A stretch of 17,005 nucleotides of DNA from Bacteroidales bacterium (GTDB lineage: Bacteria; Bacteroidota; Bacteroidia; Bacteroidales; Bacteroidaceae), in contig SFPF01000048.1 of NCBI GenBank assembly GCA_004552155.1, forward strand, positions 1 to 17,005, written 5' to 3'. A program made the position numbers and the translations under genes. Below the pieces are notes generated by a model. It was not told the origin of the DNA. It did not search any database and saw nothing but the letters and a program-made list of their open reading frames with translations. Below are positions 7,722 through 14,712 of the stretch, in pieces; position 1 is the stretch's first letter, and each line of letters begins with the position of its first letter.

Positions 7722-9871
7722 TTAAGGCATATTTGCTTCAAGCAAGTCGGCCGCGAGCTGCAAATCCTCTTCTTTCAATCCATGCGAAAGCAAGAAACTG
7801 CGGTCGGCGCGGAACAAGGCGGCAGGGGGCGTGCCCGCTTCCGACAGTTGCAAGGCGCGGCGATAGAGGGGCAAGGCTTCGGGCAAGGAGCGCGTGAGCC
7901 AGGCAAGGTGCGCGGCGTTTTGGCAATCGGCGGCAGTGGGCTGACGCTCCAAAAGCCAGCTGTAAAGCCGCTCGGCATCCTCATATTTTTCCATTAGCAG
8001 GCTGCTCCACGCCAAAGCGCGGCGGGTGCGGGGCTGCTCGGGCTTAAGATAATCTGCCTTAAAGAGCCGCTGTCGCGCCTCCTCGGGCATGGCGGCAAAG
8101 AGATAGCATTCGGCGGCACGCACAAGGGGCGTGGTGTCGGTCTCTTCCGTAAGCTGCGCCACACGGTCATAAAGTTCAGCCGCACCCACATAATCCGCCC
8201 TGCGGCTATGCAACTTGGCGAGCCGCGCCAGCACCCAAGAGTTATCGCCGCACAGCAGCAAAGCCTTATTGTAAACCTCCTCGGCATCGACCAGTTCACC
8301 TAATTGCTCGCGGCAATAACCCAATTTTTGCAAAGCCTCTGCATGGGCCTGGGGTTCGATGCCAGCGGTGTGGCAGAGGTAGTCGCTATAAAGGCGATAG
8401 GCATTGTCGAACGACTGCACGTGCAGGGCGATATCGGCTGCGGAGATCAGGGCTTCGGGGCGTTGCAGCGCAGGCGCAAGCCACTGGTTGTCGGTCATCA
8501 GGAGGTGTTGCTGCAAGGGCGAAACGCCGTCGCGGCTATAAGGCGAAAGGCTGAAGAAGCGGCGGAGGTCTTTCATGTAAACGCGCAATTCTTCCAAGAA
8601 ACTGCGCGGCGGCGCATCGGCGGCATTGAACCGCGCGGCAATGTCGTTTTCTTCAAGCATTTTCTTCAACTGCTCGCCCAAGGCTGCGCCTGCCGCTCCG
8701 CCCGTGAAGGAGGAAAAACTGTCGGCAATGAAGCAAAAGGCGAATTTGTCGGTCTCGCAAGCCATCGGCTGCGCCATGAAGGCTTGCACAAAACTGCTAT
8801 TTGCGCTGCGGATGGGAAAACGACGTTGAAGAAAGGCATGCGCTGCATCAGTTGCTTGAATGTAGGGAGGAACACGTCTGCTCCCTGCTCGGCAAACTTC
8901 TGTATCTCCTGTATCTTGCGCCGCCAAGGAGCATCGGCCTCAACGTTCCATACCGCCGTGTCCTGACCTTCCGGGTCTAACTGCCGGGCTATTTCGTCAA
9001 TATCTATATTATCGCCTGCCTTGGGCGTTCCCATATTCTTGGCCTGCCGCATCACTTCGGGCAGAATATCCTCGCGCAGGCTTTTCTCTATATGCGGGGT
9101 GGCAAGGGTGAGCAATGCCTGCTGCTGTATCTCGCACACAGCCGCGGCACATTCCTCCCGGCTTAAAAGTTCTGTGAGCCGCGCCGCCGCGTCGGGATAG
9201 TCGGCTATGCGGTTGCTATGCTGCAAGACCGCCAGCGTCACGCCCACGATGCAACGGGCGCGGAGTGGCGCGGAGGGCGACGAGCAACCGTCGAGCAGGA
9301 GATGGAGCTTACGCACGTCGAACATGGAGAGCAAGGCGAGGGTGAGCGCACCGGCGGCCATGAGCTGCGCCGCCTCGCGCCCCGTCGGCGTTTCTTCCTT
9401 AAAGAGCGTTGGAACTGTAAAGAAATTTTGAAGGGCATCTTGCTCGGCTGCCGTGAGGCGGGGCGATGTCCACAGGGCATCGAAACGGTCGCGGAGGGGC
9501 GCGGGCGCAGAGTAGAGCTGCGTCAAGTCGCCGCGCCCGGGCAGGGCTTGCAGCGTGCGGCGGGTGCGGGCATACGCCGTGTCGGCATGGCGCACGCTGT
9601 CGGCGCGGGAAAGGTCATCGCAGAGTTCTGCGGCGGTTCTCAAAAAGGAATGGTAAAGATTGTGGCGGTCGGGGTCGGCCACGCCGAGCGACATATAATT
9701 GAGCAGGGCGGAATAAGCGTTGCTGAGTTCGGCAACTGCACGCCCCGTTTCCCAATCGCCCAAAGCGTTGGCGGCTTCGGCCAATGATGCCAAAGCGGAA
9801 CTGAGGCGCGACTGCGCGAGTGCTTTCTGCGCATCGCTTATCAAATATGTTGAAGTTTTTGGGTCGGACAC
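7722..9871 (-). pseudogene. Large TPR-repeat protein, reading frame disrupted near 8815-8826
   Basis: The N-terminal part (GTG start at 9871, MSDPKTSTYLISDAQKAL) is a helical, Ala/Leu-rich region of about 340 residues. The C-terminal part, in another frame, contains tetratricopeptide-like repeats, for example the stretch from YRLYSDYLCHTAG through YCREQLGELVDAEEVYNKAL and YEDAERLYSWLLERQP. The two parts read as one protein of about 716 codons except at the junction: the first frame ends its sensible sequence at QLMQRMPFFN and the second resumes at SANSSFVQAFMAQPM. A short block seems to be missing and the frame moves (2150 nt, not a multiple of three). TPR proteins are protein-protein scaffolds; no enzyme motif, signal peptide or membrane helix is visible, so a cytoplasmic role is likely but unknown. 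It follows the solute-binding protein gene across octamer array C. Confidence 0.72.
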
Positions 9872-9877
9872 AATTTT

Positions 9878-9933
9878 AGTAAACGAGTAGACGAGTAGAC
9901 GAGTAGACGAGTAGACGAGTAGACGAGTAAACG
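9878..9933 (-). repeat. Octamer array site C, seven units
   Basis: On the plus strand there are seven tandem octamers: AGTAAACG, five identical AGTAGACG, then AGTAAACG. On the coding strand they read CGTCTACT. The array ends 6 nt before the GTG start of the large TPR gene and begins 12 nt after the solute-binding protein stop. It is the most homogeneous array in the window. Confidence 0.95.
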
Positions 9934-9945
9934 GGTGACTACGCT

Positions 9946-10771
9946 CTATTTATGCGAAAGCGGGCGGGGCAGGCGCATGGTGTCGGCCATTTGCGGGTCA
10001 AGGCCGTAGTGGTTGATAAGAATGTCGGCGCAGCAATTCAAGCCGCGCTCGTTGATTGAGTCCACCGCCATATTATAGCCTTTGATAATGGTTTGCCATT
10101 TGCCATCGGGCAATGCCTGCTTGCCCTTCCGGCGCAGCAGGCGGCTGTGGCTCGCTTCGCCGCCCACAGTAGGGAGCAGCATATTGCCGCGTGCCGCAGC
10201 GGCGGCGGTATAAGGTTCTGTGAGCATGGCGGCGGCAATCTGTCCCTGCGCAACCATGCGCATACGAATGTTGAGGTCGTTGATTTGCGGCAGATACACC
10301 TGCTCCGCGCCGAGCCCGTTTGCCTTCAACGTTGCCTCCAGCCTTTCGAGGCTTTCGCTGCTGCGGGTGATGCCGATGTCGCGAGGCCACGAGCGTCCAT
10401 GCGTCGTTGAGGGCCAAGGCTGTTTCCCAGCCCTCCGCCGCTTTCTGCCCCGCGCGTTTGGCGACGAGGTGGTCGGAATAGACTATGTCTGCCGCGCCGC
10501 GCGTCAACGCCGTGTCGCAGGCCAGTTGCGAGCGGTAGGGCGTCACTGCCACGTCCAGCCCGAGGCGGCGATAGATACCGTGCGCCTCGGCGTAGAAAAA
10601 AGGCAGGCAGTCGAGGGTGGCCATCAATGCAAGGGAGCAATCGGCATTTGCCGTGTCGCCCTGCCCTGCCCCGCGCTGAGCCGCATCGCCGCGGGAAGAA
10701 TTGCCACCGCAAGAGGCAAGGAGCAACGCCGAGGCGAGCATCAGGGAAAAGACTTTCGAGGGAAAGGTCAT
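9946..10771 (-). pseudogene. ABC-type solute-binding lipoprotein (NMT1/SsuA-like), reading frame disrupted near 10378-10386
   Basis: The start is the ATG at 10771, giving a lipoprotein signal peptide with lipobox LASC and Cys21 as the lipidated residue, followed by a Gly/Ser/Asp-rich linker. The mature part resembles periplasmic binding proteins of the NMT1/THI5/SsuA type (LALMATLDCLPFFYAEAHGI, then ADIVYSDHLVAKRAG and LNDAWTLVAS). After LVASR the frame changes: sensible sequence resumes as DIGITRSSESLERLEATLKAN, then LPQINDLNIRMRMVAQGQIAAAMLTEP, typical of the second lobe. A block between the strand LVAS and the strand DIGITR, where relatives have a linker such as IKQLKGK, is missing, and the span of 826 nt is not a multiple of three. 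The ligand is unknown; no permease or ATPase gene is nearby. An open extension upstream to 10828 lacks a signal peptide and runs into the terminator region, so I rejected it. Confidence 0.75.
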
Positions 10772-10800
10772 CTTATATATAATATTGTCTATTGAGTTTT

Positions 10801-10854
10801 TATAAAAGAAAAGGCCAATAAGCCACAAGTATTTGGTGTGGACTTATTGGCCTT
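10801..10854 (-). terminator. Rho-independent terminator of pgk
   Basis: The stem AAGGCCAATAAG (10811-10822) with CTTATTGGCCTT (10843-10854) is perfect over 12 bp. It continues inward with CCACA/TGTGG past a single bulged A. Read on the minus strand, the stem is followed at once by TTTTCTTTTAT. It lies 28 nt after the pgk stop codon. The solute-binding protein gene begins 30 nt further on, so that gene needs its own promoter or read-through; I see no good -7 box for it. Confidence 0.88.
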
Positions 10855-10882
10855 ATTTTAATAATGCAAGATTGGCGGGATA

Positions 10883-12130
10883 TTAACCCTTAATTGCTGC
10901 GATGCCGGGGAGCACTTTGCCTTCGATAGCTTCGAGGAGCGCACCGCCGCCGGTAGAGATGTAAGACACCTTGTCGGCCATGCCGAACTTGTTGATGCAA
11001 GCCACGGAGTCGCCGCCGCCGATGAGGGAGAATGCGCCGTTGGCAGTTGCCTTGGCAATGGCTTCGGCAATAGCGCGGGAACCGCCCGTGAAGTTGTCGA
11101 ACTCAAACACGCCGGCAGGACCGTTCCAGAGAATGGTCTTTGCGCCTTCGATGGCTGCAGCAAAGAGTTCGCGGGTCTTGGGACCTGCGTCGAGGCCTTC
11201 CCAGCCTTCGGGAATTTCGCCGGCAGGCACCACCTGGGTGTTGGCATCGTTGGAGAAGCTGTCGGCTGCCACGCAGTCAACGCCGAGCACGAGGTTCACG
11301 CCCTTTTCCTTAGCCTTCTTGATGATGTCGAGGGCGAGGTCGAGCTTGTCGTCTTCGCAGATGGAGAGGCCTACGTGGCCGCCCTGTGCCTTTGCAAAGG
11401 TGTAAGTCATACCGCCGCAGAGGATAAGGTTGTCCACCTTGTCCATGAGGTTCTCGATGATGCCAATCTTAGTAGACACCTTAGAACCGCCCATGATTGC
11501 GGTGAAGGGGCGCTTGATGTTGCTGAGCACGTTGTCTACGGCCTGCACTTCCTTCTCCATGAGGTAGCCGAGCATCTTGCGGTCGGCATCGAAGTAGTCG
11601 GCGATAACGGCAGTAGAGGCGTGCTTGCGGTGTGCCGTACCAAACGCGTCGTTCACGTATACGTCGGCATAGGAAGCCAAAGTCTTGGCAAATTCCTTCT
11701 GGCTGGCTTTCATTGCCTTCTTAGCCTCTTCGTAAGCGGGGTCGGTCTTCTCGATGCCAACGGGTTTGCCTTCTTCTTCGGGATAGAAGCGAAGGTTTTC
11801 GAGCAAGAGCACTTCGCCGGGCTGGAGGGCGGCAGCTGCTTCGGCTGCTTTGGCGCAGTCGGGAGCAAACTTAACGGCAACGCCGAGGTGTGCGCTCACC
11901 GGTTCTACGATCTGCGAGAGAGAGAACTTGGCGTTCACCTTTCCTTTGGGCTTGCCCATGTGGCTCATGATGATGAGTGCGCCGCCGTCGGCGAGGATTT
12001 TCTTAAGCGTGGGCAGTGCGCCGCGAATGCGGGTGTCGTCGGTCACGTGACCGTTCTCATCGAGGGGTACGTTGAAGTCAACGCGAACAATGGCCTTGAG
12101 GCCTTTGAAATTGCATGTGTCGATTGTCAT
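10883..12130 (-). CDS. pgk: Phosphoglycerate kinase
   Basis: A 415-residue glycolytic kinase that transfers the acyl phosphate of 1,3-bisphosphoglycerate to ADP. Family signatures are complete: RVDFNVPLDENG (residues 16-27), DDTRIR (31-36), SHMGKPKG (56-63), LLLENLRFYPEE, YVNDAFGTAHRKHAST, IMGGSKVSTKI, LILCGGMTYTFAKAQG, LWNGPAGVFE and the nucleotide-binding GGGDSVA near the end. The frame extends upstream to 12169, but the ATG at 12130 gives the usual Bacteroidales N-terminus (MTIDTCNFKG) and lies downstream of a good promoter, so I use it. Codon use and length look normal, with no sign of a frame break. The gene is a single unit, with its own promoter at 12169-12176 and a strong terminator at 10801-10854. 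Confidence 0.97.
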   Translation of the reverse strand: MTIDTCNFKGLKAIVRVDFNVPLDENGHVTDDTRIRGALPTLKKILADGGALIIMSHMGKPKGKVNAKFSLSQIVEPVSAHLGVAVKFAPDCAKAAEAAAALQPGEVLLLENLRFYPEEEGKPVGIEKTDPAYEEAKKAMKASQKEFAKTLASYADVYVNDAFGTAHRKHASTAVIADYFDADRKMLGYLMEKEVQAVDNVLSNIKRPFTAIMGGSKVSTKIGIIENLMDKVDNLILCGGMTYTFAKAQGGHVGLSICEDDKLDLALDIIKKAKEKGVNLVLGVDCVAADSFSNDANTQVVPAGEIPEGWEGLDAGPKTRELFAAAIEGAKTILWNGPAGVFEFDNFTGGSRAIAEAIAKATANGAFSLIGGGDSVACINKFGMADKVSYISTGGGALLEAIEGKVLPGIAAIKG

Positions 12131-12168
12131 AATGCTTATTATTAATATTGTGTATAAGTTTTTCCGCA

Positions 12169-12176
12169 CAAAATTA
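12169..12176 (-). promoter_or_regulatory. pgk: Promoter of pgk (Bacteroides-type -7 box)
   Basis: TAATTTTG on the minus strand matches the Bacteroides -7 consensus TAnnTTTG. A TTTG lies about 24 nt further upstream, slightly far for the -33 element. The predicted transcript starts about 30 nt before the ATG at 12130, and the leader just before the ATG is A/T-rich (AATAATAAGCATT) without a Shine-Dalgarno sequence, as usual in this phylum. Confidence 0.6.
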
Positions 12177-12211
12177 CGAAAAGCGATAGAAACATATAGG
12201 CAAATGCCTTA

Positions 12212-12763
12212 TTAAATGTCTTCTACGGCGAATTTTCCGGGATATTTTCCTTCGTAAGGCCGATAGTAATCCATAATGAGGCGCATATCTGCCTCCACGT
12301 CGCCCGAGGGAACGAGTTCCTGGGTGCAGACGATGCGCTTGTTCTTATAGTCTATGGCGTAAAGCTGTATGGGCAAACCGGCTTTGAGGGCAATGAAATA
12401 GAAGCCGCGCTTCCACTTCGTGGCCAGCGAGCGCGTGCCTTCGGGAGTCACCGCCAGTTCGAAGCGTTCGGCTTTCATCGCCGCCTCTGCCACGCGGTCG
12501 GTGAGGCTCACGTGACGGCTGCGCTCTACGGGAATGCCGCCCATGCTACGGAAAAGCACGCCCATAGGCCAGAAGAACCATTCCTTCTTCATCAGGAAGC
12601 CTGCCGTGCGCCCGATAGAATGGTAATAAAGTTCTGCGATGATGAAGTCCCAATTGCTGGTGTGCGGCGCCACGCAGATGATGCACTTGTCGCGGTAGGG
12701 CACCGTCATTTCCACCTGCCACCCCATTTTTCTGAAAATCAGGCGGCACAAACTCATGAACAT
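12212..12763 (-). CDS. Lysophospholipid acyltransferase-like protein (PlsC superfamily)
   Basis: A 183-residue protein with the acyltransferase HX4D box HTSNWD (residues 34-39, in APHTSNWDF) and a TPEGTRS motif (106-112) in place of the usual FPEG. GGIPVERSR (75-83) and KWKRGFYFIALKAGLPI also fit this short, single-domain branch of acyltransferases found in Bacteroidetes. The acyl acceptor is unknown; the branch is separate from the longer PlsC at 3320-4078. It starts 6 nt after the stop of the 67-aa hypothetical gene and probably belongs to the oxidoreductase operon, of which it is the last gene; pgk follows with its own promoter. No frame break or missing catalytic residue is seen. Confidence 0.82.
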   Translation of the reverse strand: MFMSLCRLIFRKMGWQVEMTVPYRDKCIICVAPHTSNWDFIIAELYYHSIGRTAGFLMKKEWFFWPMGVLFRSMGGIPVERSRHVSLTDRVAEAAMKAERFELAVTPEGTRSLATKWKRGFYFIALKAGLPIQLYAIDYKNKRIVCTQELVPSGDVEADMRLIMDYYRPYEGKYPGKFAVEDI

Positions 12764-12769
12764 AGGCGC

Positions 12770-12973
12770 TTAGGCTTTGACTATTTTGGCGAAGATTTCT
12801 TCTGCCTTTGCATCGAAGTCGGCGAACTCGTTGTTGAAGGCAAGCGTCTCAGCCATGAGGCGTTCGAGCGTTTCGCGGTTGTCGCCGCCGCACATAGTCA
12901 GAGCCACGCAGTCGGCAAAGAGGTCGCCGCATACGTTATGCACGTGTTTCTTGAATTGTCTTTTGTTTGCCAT
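12770..12973 (-). CDS. Small conserved hypothetical protein, possibly shortened by an in-frame deletion
   Basis: A 67-residue soluble, helical protein (MANKRQFKKHVHNVCGDLF...). It looks like a family of uncharacterised Bacteroidales proteins that begin MANKR-LKK and carry an ELFAECVA-like segment, seen here as DLFADCVALTMCGG. As I remember them, those proteins are about 90-100 residues and have a central block containing RVSHxEPG before the last helix. Here NNEF (end of the first half) runs straight into ADFDAKAEEIFAKI (the usual last helix), so about 20 residues may be missing without a frame change. No function is known. The start ATG is at 12973, downstream of the octamer pair at 12992-13007. 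The gene lies between the oxidoreductase gamma gene and the acyltransferase gene. Confidence 0.65.
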   Translation of the reverse strand: MANKRQFKKHVHNVCGDLFADCVALTMCGGDNRETLERLMAETLAFNNEFADFDAKAEEIFAKIVKA

Positions 12974-12991
12974 ATGTATAAAGTTGTTGTT

Positions 12992-13007
12992 AGTAAACGA
13001 GTTTACT
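12992..13007. repeat. Octamer pair site D
   Basis: AGTAAACG followed by AGTTTACT forms an inverted repeat, AGTAAAC-GA-GTTTACT, in the 45-nt gap between the gamma-subunit stop (13019) and the start of the 67-aa gene (12973). It is the shortest member of the octamer family here. Confidence 0.7.
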
Positions 13008-13018
13008 ATCCAGTTTAT

Positions 13019-13524
13019 CTATTGTTTTATCAATTCTTGTCCTTTAAGGATGGCCTGCTCGTTGACGGGCAGGAGGTTGTGGTGGCGTTCGGGGAGCGTT
13101 TTCTTCAAGGCGAGCATCACGCTTTCCATCTTCACCACGGGGTGTATTTTCAGCAGTCCGCCGAGCACGAACATGTTGAAGCACTTCATCATTTTGAGTT
13201 CGGCAGCCGTTTCCATGGCCGCGATGTGATAGGCCGTGATGTCGGTGCGCGTGGGCGGTTCGAGAATGCCGAAGCTGTCGTAGATGATGTCGCCGCCGGG
13301 CTTCACCTTGCTCTCGAACTTGTCGAGCGAGGGAGAATGGGCGAGGAAATCTTTTCATCGCTCACGATGACGGTCACGTTGGCCGTGCCGCCGCGCTGCT
13401 CCGGCCCGTAAGCCGGCATCCACGTCACTTCCTTTCCCTCCATAAGTGCGGCATAGGCCAAGATTTTGCCCATTGAGAGCACACCTTGTCCGCCGAAGCC
13501 TGAAATCAATATTTCGTGTGTCAT
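13019..13524 (-). pseudogene. 2-oxoacid:ferredoxin oxidoreductase gamma subunit (KorC/VorC type), frame disrupted near 13331-13335
   Basis: The first 65 residues (MTHEILISGFGGQGVLSMGKIL...) carry the gamma-family signature GFGGQGV and GPEQRGGTANVTVIVSDE. The second part, in another frame, carries PSLDKFESKVKPGGDIIYDSFGI and the C-terminal half through NEQAILKGQELIKQ. Relatives read ISSPIL, then about 11 residues of the type NEYDTVIVLNQ, then PSLDKFE; here ISSPIL is joined straight to PSLDKFE. Restoring 34 nt would give 540 nt, that is 179 residues, which is the usual family length. The gamma subunit joins the alpha and beta subunits in the catalytic complex, so a true break should harm the enzyme. 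Because the other subunits look intact, a sequencing or assembly fault is a serious alternative. The start ATG at 13524 lies 7 nt from octamer array E. Confidence 0.88.
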
Positions 13525-13531
13525 ATTTTTT

Positions 13532-13587
13532 AGTAGACAAGTAAACGAGTAAACGAGTAGACGAGTAAACGAGTAGACGAGTAGACG
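13532..13587 (-). repeat. Octamer array site E, seven units
   Basis: On the plus strand the units are AGTAGACA, AGTAAACG, AGTAAACG, AGTAGACG, AGTAAACG, AGTAGACG, AGTAGACG. On the coding strand they read CGTCTACT-like. The array fills the gap between the beta-subunit stop (13594) and the gamma-subunit ATG (13524), from which only an A/T run separates it. Confidence 0.95.
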
Positions 13588-13593
13588 AGTGGG

Positions 13594-14364
13594 CTACTTG
13601 CGCTGACTGTCTTTAAGGTCGCCCACGTGATAATATTCAAACATATGTTCTTCCATCCACTGGTTGGCCTTCACGGGCGAGAGTTTCCAACCCGAGGAGC
13701 AAGTGGATACAAACTCGATGAGGTTAGAGCCCTTGCCCTCCATAGAGTTCTCGAAGGCGTGGCGTATGGCTTTCTTGGCGCGGCGTATGGCTGCCACGTT
13801 GTGCACGCTCTGGCGCGTCACGTAGGCAGTGCCTTCGAGCGTGGCGGCTATTTCCGTGAGTTTGAGGGGATAGCCGTGCAACTGCGGGTCGCGGCCGTAG
13901 GGGCAGGTCACGGTTTTCATGCCCACGAGCGTGGTGGGGGCCATTTGCCCGCCCGTCATGCCGTAGATGGCGTTGTTCACGAAAATCATCGTGATGTTTT
14001 CGCCGCGGTTCAGGGCGTGGATAGCCTCGCCCGTGCCTATGCAGGCAATGTCGCCGTCGCCCTGATAGGAGAACACGAGGCGGTCGGGCCAAAGGCGCTT
14101 GCAGGCAGTGGCGAGCGCGGGGGCGCGGCCGTGGGCAGCTTCCTGCCAGTCGATGTCGATGTATTTGTAGGCAAACACGGCGCAGCCCACGGGACTGATG
14201 CCGATGGTCTTTTCTTCCATGCCCATCTCGGCAATCACCTCTGCCACGAGCTTATGTATCACGCCGTGCGAGCAGCCAGGGCAATAGTGCATATTCACAT
14301 CGTTGAGCAACGCTGGCTTTTCGTAGACCAGATGCTCGGGACGGATTATTTCTTCGCGTGTCAT
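13594..14364 (-). CDS. 2-oxoacid:ferredoxin oxidoreductase beta subunit, TPP-binding (KorB/VorA type)
   Basis: A 256-residue subunit that binds thiamine diphosphate and passes electrons from 2-oxoacid decarboxylation to ferredoxin, forming acyl-CoA. It has CPGCSHG (residues 28-34), the ISPVGCAVFAY segment, the TPP/Mg motif GDGD (102-105) ending in NN (130-131), and the conserved GMTGGQMAPTT (135-145). Length is normal and the frame is intact. The start is ATG at 14364, just downstream of octamer array F. The substrate may be 2-oxoisovalerate or 2-oxoglutarate; sequence reading alone does not decide. The gene lies between the 84-aa membrane protein gene and the gamma gene. Confidence 0.92.
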   Translation of the reverse strand: MTREEIIRPEHLVYEKPALLNDVNMHYCPGCSHGVIHKLVAEVIAEMGMEEKTIGISPVGCAVFAYKYIDIDWQEAAHGRAPALATACKRLWPDRLVFSYQGDGDIACIGTGEAIHALNRGENITMIFVNNAIYGMTGGQMAPTTLVGMKTVTCPYGRDPQLHGYPLKLTEIAATLEGTAYVTRQSVHNVAAIRRAKKAIRHAFENSMEGKGSNLIEFVSTCSSGWKLSPVKANQWMEEHMFEYYHVGDLKDSQRK

Positions 14365-14373
14365 AGTTTTTTT

Positions 14374-14421
14374 AGTAGACGAGTTGACAAGTAGACGAGT
14401 AGACGAGTTGACAAGTCAACG
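14374..14421 (-). repeat. Octamer array site F, six units
   Basis: On the plus strand the units are AGTAGACG, AGTTGACA, AGTAGACG, AGTAGACG, AGTTGACA, AGTCAACG; this is the most degenerate array. It lies 9 nt upstream of the beta-subunit ATG on the coding strand, with an A/T run between. The remaining gap to the preceding stop codon (14422-14457) is an AT-rich tract with TATATATATA. Confidence 0.9.
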
Positions 14422-14457
14422 AGTATATATATATAATATTGTATAGAGAGAACCAAA

Positions 14458-14712
14458 TCACTTTTTCATGCCCGGCAGGCGCAGCGCCACCTCCGCCATC
14501 TTCACGATTACGGCAAAGAGGCCGAGCCAGTAGCACCACATGAGGTAGGGCTGCTGCTTCACGATAAGCAAACCCACCATTGCCACCAAGGCCATGAGAA
14601 TGAATACGCTGTTGAGCACATTGCGGATGAAGAGGTTACGCGTCATCTTCCTCCGCTCGGGCTCGCGCTCGGGGTGCTTGAGGCGTTCGAGTATGTCGTT
14701 TTCCTCTTGCAT
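14458..14712 (-). CDS. Small two-helix membrane protein within the oxidoreductase operon
   Basis: An 84-residue protein with a charged, mostly acidic/basic N-terminus (MQEENDILERLKHPEREPERRKMTR), then two hydrophobic segments at about residues 31-52 and 56-78 joined by a short turn containing KQQPY, and a basic end (GMKK). I do not recognise a named family. It is translated right after VorB: the VorB stop and this start overlap by one base (TGATG). Its place between the alpha and beta subunit genes of a soluble enzyme suggests that it anchors or localises the complex at the membrane, but that is inference only. Confidence 0.8.
   Translation of the reverse strand: MQEENDILERLKHPEREPERRKMTRNLFIRNVLNSVFILMALVAMVGLLIVKQQPYLMWCYWLGLFAVIVKMAEVALRLPGMKK

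Noticed and set aside
9878..9933. CRISPR-like array
   Set aside because: The units are 8 nt and contiguous with no spacers; no cas gene is present.
10772..10828. Longer start for the solute-binding lipoprotein
   Set aside because: The extension would precede the signal peptide and run into the pgk terminator region.
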